DNA from: Ectocarpus siliculosus
Taxonomy: Eukaryota; Sar; Phaeophyceae; Ectocarpales; Ectocarpaceae
NCBI GenBank assembly: GCA_000310025.1
Contig: FN649740.1
Coordinates: forward strand, 4,222,514 to 4,286,513
DNA length: 64,000 nt
Direction of reading: 5' to 3'
The notes under the pieces are model-generated. The model saw only the letters and a list, made by a program, of their open reading frames with translations, did no database searches and had not been told where the DNA came from. This document shows positions 22,331-34,385 of the stretch, one piece after another. Each line of letters begins with the position of its first letter. The first letter of the stretch is position 1. A program made the position numbers and the translations under genes.

Positions 22331-23144
22331 TGCTACTTGTGGGGTACATTGTTTTCGCGGCGGGAGAAGAGACGAGCTGCCGATTGATGTCGGGCGGAGG
22401 CAAGGCCGTGGGGGTGTAGTCTCGTTTGAAGAGGGTTCCTCTCCTGCTTCGCACCCGTATCCCCCCGGCGGGGAAGAAGACAGCGGCGGCGGCGGCGGCG
22501 GCAGCAGCAGTAGCGCCGGAGTCGACCGGAGAGGTAGCGTACCCCTCCCCTACCAGGGGATGACAGCACGGGCCTCCCTCCCATCATCCCTTTCGACACC
22601 TTACCCATGACCCGGTTGCCAACCTGCCGGTGTTGCTGGCACTCCTGCTGATCGCAACGCTGATCCCGGGAGGGAAAATGCAACTGAAGGGCGATCGGCC
22701 GCTCCTCGTCTAGAGCAGCAGCCCATGCCCCGACATTCGTACAGCAGTAGCGGTAACGGGGGAGGTCATTTCTTTGGGGCGAGGACGGGCGCCGGTAATC
22801 GACGACCGTCGGGTGGTTCCGTCGCATCCGCGCGTCCTTTTCCGGTGCATCGGTGGGGCGTCGAAGGAAAGGACGAAGGCGGAGCGGATGTAGACAGTAG
22901 TGGCAATCTCGACGGCTTGAGAAGACATACGAGCATCGGGAATGAAGAGAGGCGGAAAGATAGCTTTGGTCCTGATTTTGCCTACGACGAAGCGAGGACA
23001 GGAGGGAGGAACAACATCTCGGGAGTCATTCGGAGGAGGAGGAGGACGAGGACGAGGACGAGGGAGAAGTTTCTGAGTTTTGGCGGGTGGGACGGGGGGA
23101 TATGTGAATGGAAGGTGGATACCACTCAAGGCACGTGCGTTTAG
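21747..23144 (+). other. GC-rich stretch with three consecutive same-frame ORFs split by single TGA codons
   Basis: Plus frame 3 is open over 21747-22079, 22080-22610 and 22611-23144, interrupted only by TGA at 22077 and 22608, and closed by TAG at 23142. The residues are Pro/Ser/Gly-rich with an Ala run (GCC microsatellite, 22300-22330), then a more charged part (GADVDSSGNLDGLRRHTSIG, NEERRKDSFGPDFAYDEAR). This looks like a disordered coding region, but other frames are also long because GC is high. No clean splice pair removes the two stops. It could be a decayed exon, an exon with missed introns, or chance. Confidence 0.3.
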
Positions 23145-23149
23145 GGGGT

Positions 23150-25330
23150 GAGTACGGCAGAGCATCACTCCCAGCGTAGAAGAGTCGTAAACAACAAGCT
23201 TGAACAATCCACAAGAAAATCCTTTCCTATGTGAGGGGGGTGGGCGGATTGCGGCCGGCATTTTCGCTGTTCTATCTGCATTTTGTTTTTGTTATGTTTA
23301 TTGCTTGCGTTGACGCTGTGTGTTGTTCGTTGGCTGCCGCTTTTATCGAGTGCGGCCGCGCCGTAACGAGGAATATCGTACACACGCGAACAATAAACAC
23401 GTTTTCCCCCTCGAGCGAGACTTCGTGCAGCCGGCTCGGAGAAATATCCTCTCTGGTTACCTTGCTGATCGCCTGCCTCATTGCCTGGTGGGTACTAGGG
23501 GGTGGCGGTTCAGTGTTGCGCGTAGAGGGTATCGAATCTTCTGAAGGATTCGCAAGGACGTTGGATTTTGGCTTTGAGCACTGCCTTTCGCCCAAACCGT
23601 TGCACGAACCCTTTGTGTGGCCCAACACCTGCCCGTCGGGTCACTTTGTGTAGTTTCCATTTTGTCGAATGTTGGCCGAGCGCTTGGTACTTCATACTCT
23701 GGATCCTAGTCCTGTCGACCTGACGGTCACTTGGGGTTGTTCATCACACGTCGGTGATTGGACTGGCAACGGCCGGACCGTTCAGCCACGACCGGGTCGT
23801 TCACGGCCGGCCATATGATGAGCAACAAGTAGGATCTGTGCATGCTTTAAAAAATGTTTGACCCAGCGTTGTTGTCCATCGAGAGAACGTGTGTTTTGAC
23901 GTATTCATCGTTAATTTAACCAGTTTGTGCACTGCTTGAATCAATAGGACATGTATTTTCGTTGGCACTCTTGGGAGAGGCCCATCTTTGGACGCCCTCG
24001 CCCTCGTGCTGCGTCTGCTCCATCAGATCTTTTGTGGAGGAGCAAGATGACCACTTAGACTAGACCACGAGTTAGCGCTGACTAGTGGTCTAGTGGTAAT
24101 CGGGCTTCTCAACAATTGACATGCCAACAGCCGTGTCACGGGCTGATCTCGCCCGCAGGTATGTTGCCTGTCTGTTTTTTTCGCACCCAAAATTACACTG
24201 GTGGCGAGAGGCAGGTTGTGGCTAGGTTGGGGCACCAACTACAACCTGGGGGGGGAGGTTGCGGGAGGTTGCAGCCCAAAGTGTGCACGTTATCCCGCAT
24301 CTTGGATAGAGGCGTTATTCAATCGATGAAGAAAGCGGTTTCTTCTGGCTTTCTGCTGTGTTTGTTGTGAGATCCTCTCACGCGCCAAACCCACTTCCCC
24401 ACACCAAGAGCGGGAAGCCGACAACACAGACAGCGGCGATGTGCCTGTTTCTTCTCGCAGCCGCACTCTCAACGCCCGGCCGAGAGGGCCAGCAGAGCAT
24501 TCTGAGAGCTCTGGGAGAGGGAGAAGCTAATGGGGCTGGCTACACATCACATGCATGGTAATCTTTCTCGCCTGTGATCAACCCACCGCTGGCTGCCGCA
24601 GCTACGTAGCTTCCGTTGGAAACAGGTGCTGTGTCGAGGCCTGCATCTTCAATCCACAGGATCCGGCTCTGGAACATGAGAGAGGACGGCCGTGTTGTGC
24701 TGCGATGGTTGGGTCTTGGGCGCGCAGCGCGATCTGAGGGCACTCTGGTGGAGGATTATTCTGGTGGTCTGGGGGGGTGGGAGCAAGTGGGAGAGGGGAA
24801 AACGTGAGGAGGGTCGTGAACACGTGGATCATTTTTATTTTTTTCGAGCCATCCATCGACTGCCGTGCGAAACGGTAAAAATAAGGTTCGCCACCGTCTT
24901 GTCGTTGCATGGGTTAGTGTTACGAAAACATTATTCCTGCGTCATGATGGGGCATCTGTTTCTGGTTAGAATCGAGATGTGTGCCCGCGCCATGGTGTTT
25001 ATAAATATGCCATTTTATCTTGCACATGGAACAATACTCTGTTGTGCTGAGTGCCACATTCAAATTAAGTGGTCACCGGTTTCGAATCGACCCACTCCTA
25101 GTGTACTTTGTTGGTACATACCGCACATAACGGAAGAACTCGGTAGGAGAACACACTAGGTCAAGAAGAAATACGCGTGCCAACATACTGAGCGATACCA
25201 CCGCAATTCCTTCACCACAAAACAAATAAATATTGCGAGGCCCTACCCCATCGACATGTTGGAGTATAGTCTACGTATTTCTCTTGTCGTGAATGTTGAA
25301 GCCTTGTCATTCACCATACCTACTACACAG
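23150..25330. other. No supported gene
   Basis: Several open frames (for example a hydrophobic one near 23231-23360) lack splice support or recognisable motifs. A TGGTCTAGTGGTAATCGGG stretch near 24085 recalls a tRNA D arm but no cloverleaf closes around it. Confidence 0.4.
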
Positions 25331-25444
25331 GAGTTGAGCCCGCACTTCCGAAACCTGGAGGGCTCAGAAATTCAGGCTATAAAGGAAAACTTGGCAACAA
25401 GAACAAGCGCTCACTCGAGGAGTCTACCAGTACACCGCATGTAA
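25331..25444 (+). CDS. Candidate terminal exon of unknown gene
   Basis: A good acceptor (ACCATACCTACTACACAG) opens a phase 0 frame, ELSPHFRNLEGSEIQAIK then ENLATRTSAHSRSLPVHRM and a stop (TAA, 25442-25444). The composition is protein-like. I could not place an upstream exon; the SLC4-like and disordered stretches to the left are possible partners but phase and function do not prove it. Confidence 0.3.
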   Translation, partial: ELSPHFRNLEGSEIQAIKENLATRTSAHSRSLPVHRM

Positions 25445-26394
25445 ATATATTCAGCCGGCGTTGGGCTACTCCATAGAATAAGAAGCGAGCCTCGACGAAC
25501 GAAGATGTTCTTGACTACGGGCGCCAACTGTAGTCGTCAAGTTTCAAGTAACGTACGGGCAAGTTCGTTGTTGTTACAAGAGAATCTCGTTACATACAGC
25601 GGTTCTAAAAAGTTCATAAAGATGGTACTGATTCACCTTGACCCTGCCCATGATCGCGAACGTTGACTGCTCACGGCGGTCTGAGCTTGTAGTCCTGTCT
25701 TCTCTCTGTATCGCCCCCTCTGTCTCGCTCTTGAGCTGGTGTCTGGAGGTGGGGTCTTGGCTTGAGTGGAGGTCAGACTAACGAATATTCGGTCTCAATG
25801 CGCTGGTATCAGCAGAAGTATCTGCACGTGATAGGAAGGACAAGAGGGCAGGCGTAAGTGTAATCGTGGGCGGGCTGCTCTCTCCCAGGTGGTTTTGAGT
25901 GAAGATGGATGATGGGCAGAGGCATTAGGACGAGACCGCCTCCTTGAAGAATCGAAACTGTTGCCTCTTCGTCGAAAGGTGCGGCTTAAGACCAGGGAGA
26001 ATCGAACCTCTCTGAGTCCCCGTTCTTATGTTCCTTATGTTTACCCTACTGTAGTATCGTGATCAATGGAGTACGGAATGTCACGTGCTCGGATTCAGCC
26101 ACGGCATCACCGTACCACACCTGAATATATCCACATATCCACATAGATGCCGCCATGACAAGATAAAAACGGTGGTTAGATTCCTAGAGGGGTTCATCAG
26201 CCGTAGTGGGTTAGGAGTCGGGGTGGGCCAAGAAAGTTTGTTGGTGTTGGTTGCTAGTCCCGCCCCCCCCGTCCCCTAAGAATCCACTCGACCTGCCCGC
26301 TCAATCAAGTCGTGAACCCGATGAGTTGGTTTTAAGTACTCTCTGGCTAAATAAATGAAAGCGTACTTTCGGAGGGGCACGTGAGCCGGATATT
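25445..26394. other. No supported gene
   Basis: I see nothing coding. A CAGGGAGAATCGAACCTC stretch near 25990 looks like a tRNA T arm on the minus strand but no cloverleaf can be completed. Confidence 0.45.
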
Positions 26395-26945
26395 TTATCC
26401 CTGCTCCCCCGCCCTCGGTGTTTGCCATCGGGGTTGGGTTTTCGTCGCTTGGCAACGACGTTGTAAAACAAGCCATTTCACTTCGTGAACTCGGCAACCA
26501 GGTTACCGGGTATTTTTTTACCTCTGTTTTTTTTTCTTTGCCGTAACCATAATGGTGGTCGAGTAGATCATGTTGTGCGGGGTCGAGAACCCTCACTCCG
26601 CGCAAGGGGGATGATCGCACCACATTGTGTTAAAATGGTAGAACATCCTCGAGGTAGTTACACAGTGCTTGTGGCTGTCTCTGGAAGTGAAAGCACCAGA
26701 AAATAAATTAAGTCATACGCAGCTGTCATCCTTACGCAAGGAAGTAAGCACAGATGCCAAACACCCTTAGCAGGATGCAGCGCACCCTTCGTGCGACTCG
26801 CCGAATACCTCACGGCGCTTCGCGCTTGGTGATGTGAGAGCCTGGTCCGGTGAGAACCCGGCGTGCTCCGTCCCGGCTTTGTAGGGATGCGAGGTCAATG
26901 GTCTAACGACTACGGCATGCACGACTATGAGTACCCCCCCCCCTC
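26395..26945 (-). repeat. Dispersed repeat family, copy C (minus strand, no tRNA)
   Basis: The reverse complement matches copy B from the poly-G stretch and ATTGACCTCGCATCCCTACA through CAACATGATCTACTCGACCA to one unit of the CAAGCGACGAAAACC repeat. It lacks the tRNA-bearing half, so the family has at least two modules. Confidence 0.85.
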
Positions 26946-27426
26946 CCGCCCCCTCGTGTTTGAGGTTCGAGGATGGATCGGTCGAGGCAGGGTCAGCTCT
27001 TGTGGCATGTGGAGCTGTCAGGTTGCTGTACAGGGCATCGGGGGCTTTTATGTGGTATTTCCTGACAGCTTGTGTTGTGGGCCTCGGTCTTACCTATTGA
27101 ATATCCGCTCAACACTGGGTAGATAATTAGAACGCCCTACAATAGAGCAATAATAACTTACCTGAACTACGTGCGCCATTTGGGGTTTTTCACCTCATGA
27201 ATACAGACTATATACTATTCCAAGCGTATCACACACGAAGCGGCGATGTGTTCGCTGTATGTGGCGCGCCTTCTTTGCACGAGCGCGCAATTATCGAAGT
27301 CCCTTTCGGTGCTTGGAGCATGGTCGAGCCCCGTGAAACGATTGGAAGCCGGGATGCCCAATGAACCCAAGGTATATCTGGTTTGGCACAGCAAACGCAA
27401 GAATGATGACCAGCTTCTGGCCATCC

Positions 27427-27510
27427 TCGATGAAAACCCGGCATATGACTCCGTCCCGGCATTACAGGGATGCGAGGTCAATAGCTCGATGACTACAACA
27501 TGCGTGTACA
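27427..27510 (-). repeat. Fragment of the dispersed repeat family
   Basis: The sequence around ACCCGGC...ACTCCGTCCCGGC and GGGATGCGAGGTCAATAG matches copy C with drift. It is about 80 bases long and separated from copy C by roughly 480 bases of other sequence. Confidence 0.6.
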
Positions 27511-28434
27511 GTACCAGGCGAGGGGGTAGACAACCCACAGAGTGGGCAAGGTTGCAAAGGAAATACAAGGGGGTGCGATACTGACAAACATTTTACGTTG
27601 ACAACGACAAGTGTGGGGTTCAAGGAGGAAATATCAGATGCTTTTTGGAGAGAGAAAATTGGAATCTACGGGAAAAACTAGTTAAAGGACGGTCTAGAAA
27701 TCTGGAATGATGAACGAAGGACCAGGGTTCAAGGAGTATTTGCACCGACCAATGGATGCTGGGACAAAGAAGGCCAACTTGGGACAGGGGACATTGACCT
27801 TCTTCGAGAAGATTGACAGAAGGTAGACAAAGACGACGGCATGTTCAATTGTGAACGCGGCTCCGAATATGAAGGCCGGTTTCATGTAGATGCAGACTGT
27901 CCGTCGTACGAAAAGAGAGAAATACAGATGACTGAGGTGCGGTGGGGAAAACAATAAGAAGTTACAGAGAGAAGCTTGAGGCCTGGTACAGCGAGGAAAA
28001 GGCGGTAGCTATCAGAGGTTCAGAAGAGGTCAAAGCCGATGAGAAGTGATACCGACAAGATTGGGAAACATCTTGAGTAGTGCGCACGTCGACTAGCGAG
28101 AAGGAACCAACGCTACGCCGGTACAGATCTCTTGTTCCAAACACGGACACATTGACCGTGTTATAACAGTCACTGTTATGCAACGGGAGTCCCGAATTTA
28201 CAGGACTGTAAGTAGGGAATGCTACCGACTTCGCTTCATGAAACGTCAAACATTTCTTTGTTTCGCTACTTGTGACGTCACAGATTCCCTGGGACCCCTC
28301 CGCGTTCAACTTCTACAAAGCCAGTCCGATAGAGTTCGTGCTTTCCCATGTACACGCCGAGCTACCGGTACGAACGAGAAACAGCAGCTTCTGCTTCTGC
28401 CACCGCTGCCGCCGCCGCTGAGCGGAGAACACAG
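27511..28434. other. No supported gene
   Basis: Short frames on both strands only; I see no motif, splice pair or repeat that I can support. Confidence 0.4.
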
Positions 28435-28657
28435 GCGTGGTGCCTGCCGAAACAGACGCAACAGCAGCAGGATCAACAGAAGCGAAAGCAACAAGAACAA
28501 CAGAAGTTGAGGAAAGCACGGCGGTAACAACATTCGCCACCCTACGCGGCGGCGAGATCGGCTTCCCGATACAATCGGAAAATGTTTTTCCTGCGGCGGG
28601 GTGCTCGGAAGCCTCGACGGAGTCCCCTCCGCTCCCCCTCCGCTGGACGCGGTATTG
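28435..28657 (+). CDS. Candidate exon, Thr/Ala/Glu-rich, unknown gene
   Basis: Acceptor GAGAACACAG and donor TATTG^GTGAGC bound a frame reading VVPAETDATAAGSTEAKA then TTEVEESTAVTTFATLRGGE and ending PLPLRW. The opposite strand is also open and reads hydrophobic-like (ANVVTAVLSSTSVVLVAFAS), so strand is not certain; splice sites favour plus. Confidence 0.3.
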
Positions 28658-29280
28658 GTGAGCATTCTACTTGTCGGTCCCGTGATCCTTCTCTTGACGC
28701 GCGGGTGAGCGACATGTACAAGATTTGAGAACACTTGAGAAAGCGAGAATATCGTGAAAGGTAGATACAACTGCTGTTGGCACACGTTGTGCTTCTGCCT
28801 GTTGTCGCACGGAGGGGGGCAGGGAAGGGGTCCGTTGCGCCCATCCTCCATCCGAAAAGGCCAGCGCAATATTTCCCCGGCTTTTTTCGCATCTACCTTG
28901 CCATGGTGGTTGCCACACTGTTGTAATGCCGTTTGTTTTTTCTGTTGCTTCCCGGGGAGAGGGTTGCCAACAATCAGAACGCTTGCGATATTATCACCAA
29001 ACGATAGGGCCATGGCCTCGACTGGCACTTCGTTGTTGGTAGATATAACAACCCGTAGAGTTCGGACGGCAAGTGACACTTCGAGTGGTGCCCGCTACAG
29101 CTGTAGAGAAGAGGGTCGTTAATTATGGTAGTAGGGTCCCGCCCGTCAATGCTCACCAGGCCCCAAACATCTCTCCTCTCGGTCTCGCGATCAGTTTCTT
29201 CTTTAGTTTTGTCCTCCCTGCCACCACGAATTGATGTCTTTGAATTGCGGAACCCCGCGTGACGATCGTCTCGGCCATAG
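28658..29280. other. Possible intron or ambiguous coding, both strands open
   Basis: Around 28970-29080 the plus strand reads PTIRTLAILSPNDRAMAST and the minus strand reads RTLRVVISTNNEVPVEAMAL. Each is protein-like and neither has a decisive splice pair. I leave the strand unassigned. Confidence 0.3.
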
Positions 29281-29453
29281 ACTGCGAAGATGGGCCAGAT
29301 CTACCTTCCATGTTTGCCAATTTCCCACCCAGGAGGCTCGAACAACATACCTCGTGGGCTGTGCAGAATGACAACGACACCAGCTTGTGCGCCCACCGTT
29401 TGCTTCAAGTCGAAAGGCCTCCCGGCAAACGTCGCTACGCCCCATTAACTTAG
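29281..29453 (+). CDS. Candidate terminal exon, unknown gene
   Basis: Acceptor TCGGCCATAG leads to a frame reading CEDGPDLPSMFANFPPRRLE then QHTSWAVQNDND and ending QVERPPGKRRYAPLT with TAG. The composition suits a C-terminus. The minus strand is also open across it. It may belong with the candidate exon at 28435-28657, but intermediate exons are not settled. Confidence 0.3.
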
Positions 29454-31149
29454 GAGTTCAACCAGATCTGCCTCCAAGTCACCGTGTCGTGTGTCTCTCG
29501 CAACCAGCGCAGACTGCGAAACAATGGTGAAAACTGGCAAAGAGCATCTAGTAGGATGAATTAGTACTGTGTGATCTTGTTTCAGCAGCCCACGTAGGCC
29601 CAGGGTGGCGCAAGGTGGGTATGAGTGGGCCACACTGCTTGCCCGGGGACGATAGGGGCAACAGCCTCTCATCGGAAAAAAGCCTGAATACTGAGGACCT
29701 ACAGTGTTCCAACGCGGTTTTCCCTACCCAGAACGCCACACACCGTCATTTCCCTTCGTTCCTGGACAAGACAAGGACTGAAACAAGGAGGTGCCTTCAT
29801 TCGTGACGGTGGTGGGCTTTAGTGGCGACGGTGCCGGAAAAGGCCGAAAAAAATGAAAGTACAATCATCCGGCAACAATTGCTGTGAATTCCGCTGGACA
29901 ACTCGTAGATCTGGTGTATGGTTGTCCCTCCCAGCGCGATGTTGATACTCTTCTTTCCGCGTTTCGCAATGGGCCGTTTGTTTTTGCAGACGACAAAAAA
30001 GACTCTTAGCGGGTTGCGGCCGCCGAAGGAAGGAGGGTCGGGCGAATAAGGCGCGGCTGACGTTGTTTTCGTGAGGAGAACGACCCTTTACGTTTAGTCT
30101 AACCTTTGCACAAATGGACATACTCTATATGCGTGTTTGTTGCGATCTTCGTGGTGAACTTGGAGCGCGCGCGGTCGACAGACGGCTCCGGCCGTAATCT
30201 TCCTGAGACCTTCCGCAAGGTATGTTCAAATCATTTTTCTACCCGTTCACCACAGGTACACCCCCACAGCGTACGACCGCGTATTCGTTCGCGTTGGCAA
30301 CAGACTTTGCCGATGAGCTGAGGGTGGACCCTGGGTTACGACTCGGCTTCAACAGCGCGGGCTCGTCGGCCTCGGAGAACGACGTTCACTTTCAGGCATG
30401 TGCGATAAATGCTGCGTCGACGCGTGTGCGGTAGTCTGCGTTGTGTGTGTGAATGCTGGCCGTTTTCCGTGGACAAAAAGACAGCTCATATTTATAGGCT
30501 ACGAACGTCTAATAGGGCAGGGGACACTCCGTCAGCAAAAGCAACCTTTATCTCGTCCCTTCAAGCCATCCATACTTTGCCCCCGAGTTCGGTGACACGC
30601 TGGTTTCGATGCTTCATTGTTTTCGGCGGAAAAACAGGATCTAGGCAGCGATAAGATGCGGAAATAGACTGTTCTTGACAGATTGCACGCCTCTACATGT
30701 CAACATGCATTACAAGCCTCTAACCCACAGATTTGGCGCACGGAAAGGTGTTTTTCCTTTCAGATAGAGCGTTGTTTGGGGGCATTCGGCACTCGACACG
30801 GATCTGCGGAGATGGAGATGTAGGTTTCGTGTATCATGGTGATAAATGTTTGTAGAGGGGCGATCCCCCTTCTGCGTGCATGTGCACGCATGCCCTGCGC
30901 ACTCGTTAATGGTACAAGACCTTAGTCAACCATATCTCTCTGCGCTTCTGACTACAAGCTGCCCGCCTCCAAACACGACCGATCGTATTTGGTTGAGGGC
31001 AGCAGGTATTAGCGTATGATATATTGTTGCGAGACGGGGTACTTCCGAGACGTGCTACAGCTAACAACTTGTGTGAAGGGCCGCGTCACTTCCGGAACGG
31101 CAGCGTGGGTGGTATTATGTTTGACGCCATGTCAATTTCGGAACGACCG
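29454..31149. other. No supported gene
   Basis: I see no coding exon I can support. Short frames only, with a modest A/T-rich part near 30660-30800. Confidence 0.45.
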
Positions 31150-31401
31150 CATGGTGTATCGTGTGTGTGTGATCATGAACTTCTTCTGGAGCTCGTGCGG
31201 CAAGAAGGCCGACGTAAAGCATGGCCGAGCCGGGGGCAGCCATCCCTGGAGAAGCTACAGGAGGAGAATGAAGGGCTGCGCGCGAGAATCCTGTTTGGTG
31301 GCGTTTCGGCGGCAGAAGGCGGGGGGGGGGCGCGGCGACTGCACCTGGCGCGGGAACTATCGCCGGAGATGACGTACATAGTTTTCCATGCCATGATTCG
31401 T
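31150..31401 (+). CDS. Candidate exon with short coiled coil, unknown gene
   Basis: The frame reads HELLLELVRQEGRRKAWPSR, QPSLEKLQEENEGLRARILF, a Gly run, then RLHLARELSPEMTYIVFHAM, and meets a possible donor CGTG^GTGCGT near 31411. Leu/Glu/Arg spacing suggests a helix. The acceptor is not clear. The frame stays open to 31707, running into the degenerate repeat array described next. Confidence 0.35.
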
Positions 31402-31599
31402 GGTGCGTCCCCCCCGATTCTTCTCCCTGCCAACCCTCTCCTCGTATCGGTTTGGTGGTTGTTAACGTGCCGTAGTCGATCTGGCATGCGCTACGTCTGC
31501 GTCGACGAGACCAGAGCCGGCATCATTTGCATGCCACAACTTGAATTCATTACCACATCGCACAAAGGAGCGTTCGAGGTCGTCATCCACGTTGACCTT

Positions 31600-32830
31600 G
31601 AAAATGGTTCCATAGTCAGGGTTTTCGGTGTCCCAAGTCCCAACGTGATACCGGGCCCCGACTCCGACACCCATGCCTCCCTGGTTGGGATCGCATCAAA
31701 AGCATGATACCACGGGGTGGCGTTGCGTAATGGTACATGTTGCTCTGTCAGCTGCAGAGAGGCTGCCTCGTCGAGGAAATCACTATGCACCTGAAATCTG
31801 CGGTTTCAGTAACACACGCTGTTGAAGAGATTGGTGTGAAGTATTTCGAGAATGATGTGATATTTCAACCGAAAATGGTATAGATCATTAAAGACATTGG
31901 GCTCCATGGAAGTGGGCATCGCTAATTTCTTCATTCTACCCACGACATTGATAGGCAGGGTTTTAGGTTTCCCAAGTCCGGCGTCCCCACTACCCCCAAA
32001 AAGCGGTTTCACTGTCGTAGCCTACGTGAAAGTGTTCACTCCTTCCATCATGTTCATGGTTTTCTGTGTTCTACCGACGTTAACCCGAGTCCCGACTCTC
32101 TCATCATAATGGCATCAACTCATTACCAAAGGTCTGGTTCACCTCCGGGACAAACCATGACAATTTCGCACTCCACTTGTTTTCACGCATACCCAAGGAT
32201 ATGATATCTATGTCCGAATTCCTGGTGTGAAACCGAGTCCTGACTTCCTCAAGCAATGGTTTCACTGCTGATTTCACAATGACAAATTCACAACATTTCA
32301 ATTCGATGACATTCATGTCTACCTTAGGTATTCTGGGTTCAGACCCCGTTGTGAACCCCGAGACCCACCTGCCGTACACATGTTTCCCTCGTTGGAGCAC
32401 AATTGAAAAACAGAATATTACACGGGGACAAAGATTTGGTTCACTTCCGTGAACACACGTGATAAATTTCATTATTTTTCTTAAAATTCACATCCAGGAA
32501 TACCTATGTCCGAAGTCCCGGTGTGAACGGAGTCCACATTCCCAAACACGTGTCTCCAAGGTTTGGATTACATCAGAAGCAAGAATAAAAACTCGGGGTC
32601 ATCGGTGAAACAGGTGTGGTTCATTTGCGCCTTGGAAGTGACTTCCTCGTAGGGGGAACCATGTATATGCATCTGACGCCAAATACTCTCCATATTTTGA
32701 AACACGACACTGCTGTTGAAGAAATGAAACTGCTCAAGACTAACGTGACAGTTCAGCACAAATTTGAACCTTTCGGTATTTTCAGGGCTTGGCGGAAACG
32801 GGCGTGGCAATTTTCACTCTTAGTGTCCAT
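31600..32830. repeat. Degenerate array of TCCCAAGTCCCGGTGTGAACCCGAGTCC-like units
   Basis: At least six related segments occur near 31620, 31965, 32050, 32205, 32320 and 32500. They share a core of the type GTxTTCTGxGTTCCAAGTCC followed by GTGAACCCGAGTCC; spacing is irregular (about 100 to 340 bases). Between them other segments also recur, such as GGTTTCACTG and ACACGCTGTTGAAGA/ACACTGCTGTTGAAGA. It looks like an old tandem or nested repeat, perhaps decayed coding exons. No unit keeps a clean reading frame. Confidence 0.5.
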
Positions 32831-33006
32831 GGCAGAGCCGATTCGGCTTTATTCCGAAGCAATGTAGACCTTACGTAATTAATGCCTTTCCGGTTGTCCT
32901 TCGGGTTTCGAAAGAGGTCCAAGAACGGACGGGCCCACACGCGATGTCATGCACGCTAAAAGCTCCAACTTTCCACACGGTAATCAATCGGTGTAGGAAC
33001 GGTGTC

Positions 33007-33110
33007 TCTTCGACCAGTTGCCTGCGAGTAGAAAGTCAGCATCGCATTCTGCACCGGAACTCTTCGACCAGTTGTCTGCGAGAAAGTCAGCATCGCATTC
33101 TGCACCGGAA
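33007..33110 (+). repeat. Two-copy tandem repeat, 54-bp period
   Basis: The unit begins TCTTCGACCAGTTG and ends TTCTGCACCGGAA; the second copy starts at 33061 and lacks four bases. It is near-identical, so recent. Confidence 0.9.
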
Positions 33111-33793
33111 GCCTGAGGGCTCATCGTGCGCGTGCGTATTGACTCGTCCTCCGCAGTAGCTGCAGCAGCCGCAGATGCCAACAGGGTCTGCCAGCAGGTT
33201 TCGTGCCCATTGAAGTTGTTTCAGGAAAGTTTCGCGCGATTTCGTGATACATGTATAGCGTATGTACGACACCGCCCAGGTGGTGCTGCGGCATCGGGTT
33301 TGGCCGTATCTCCACAACCTCCCGTAACATTGGGCCGACAAAGGGCTTGCATGGCAGCTGAGAGCCGAGGGAACGCAGTTCATGTGTCCTGGAAGCATTT
33401 TTGTGCGACAGCGCGCGCGGAAAAGTCTACAGTATAGATAATCGAGAACCCTTTCCTTTTCGGTTTCCACTTCACGGCGCACTCGACAACAATGGACTTG
33501 GAATACATTTTGCATGTGTGTATCTTCAGCAATACTCCGTTGTCCTTCTGTCGTCGACATCGGTATCCTTGGGTGACTGTGGTCTGGAGGAGGCTGTGGC
33601 GAATGTTTAGCCTGATTCAGGAAACTCGGAGAATCGGCACGTTGTCCAATACTAGGTGCATATGGGCAAGGCGAGCACTCAAAAGAAGGCACCACTCTGC
33701 ATCGGGTATCGTCGAAATTCAATCTCGTCTGGGAGAAACCGCCGTGCGACAAGAAACGAATCAATCAGATCTGAGAAAACGCCGTCGGTTCAG

Positions 33794-33900
33794 GCCCAAC
33801 ACTACTTTATATGTCTGTTCATCAGGGCTCCGGATATGTTCTCGGCGTGTCTGTTTGAGGCCTACAAGAGCTGTGGCCACAACTGTCTACTAAACCGTAG
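33794..33900 (+). CDS. Candidate internal exon, Cys-rich, unknown gene
   Basis: Acceptor CCGTCGGTTCAG and donor CCGTAG^GTGATC bound a phase 0 to phase 2 exon reading AQHYFICLFIRAPDMFSACL then FEAYKSCGHNCLLNR. It contains several Cys and aromatic residues and is well composed, but I recognise no family and cannot link it to other exons with certainty. Confidence 0.4.
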
Positions 33901-34385
33901 GTGATCGATACGGCCCTTCGCCGAACTGTGCCCCACGATATATTCCTGTTCCTGATCTTCAAGAATACAGCCGTGGGAGGTTAAAAATCAGAACGGACGA
34001 TCGCTTCTCCGACCAATGGGGAAGCGCGGGGGTTGGTGTTGTTGAGGTACTGTATAATCACGCGTCGGTAGCCAAAACTCTGTCCCGATCGCACTCTCTG
34101 AAACTACCTTTCATGAGACCGGTTGCACTGCTTTCCGGCGTAACCGCAGCCACATTGGCAGTGGTGGCAGCCACGTTGCCCAAAAGGTTTCCAACTCCAA
34201 CATTCTCTCAAATTTGGCTAACGTATTGTAGCACATTTTTCTTCCAAGAAACGGCGCTTTCTACATACAGTATTCTATAGCGAATTTCACATCGTCTGTT
34301 CTGCAAGAGAACGGGGTACACACTACACATTGACACCCTCAGGAACGCATGAGGTGGCGTCTGATCTGATCGTCGCCACATCACA
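33901..34385. other. No supported gene
   Basis: Short non-coding-looking stretch with modest A/T content; nothing to report. Confidence 0.4.

Noticed and set aside
24075-24150. tRNA-like D-arm sequence TGGTCTAGTGGTAATCGGG
   Set aside because: No anticodon or acceptor stem can be formed around it.
25980-26030. tRNA-like T-arm sequence on the minus strand
   Set aside because: Only the T-arm resemblance is present; the rest of a cloverleaf is absent.
28306-29079. 257-codon minus-strand open frame
   Set aside because: Its middle and end are Leu/Arg/Pro runs from GC-rich repeats, and splice sites favour exons on the plus strand. The first 80 codons are protein-like but unsupported.
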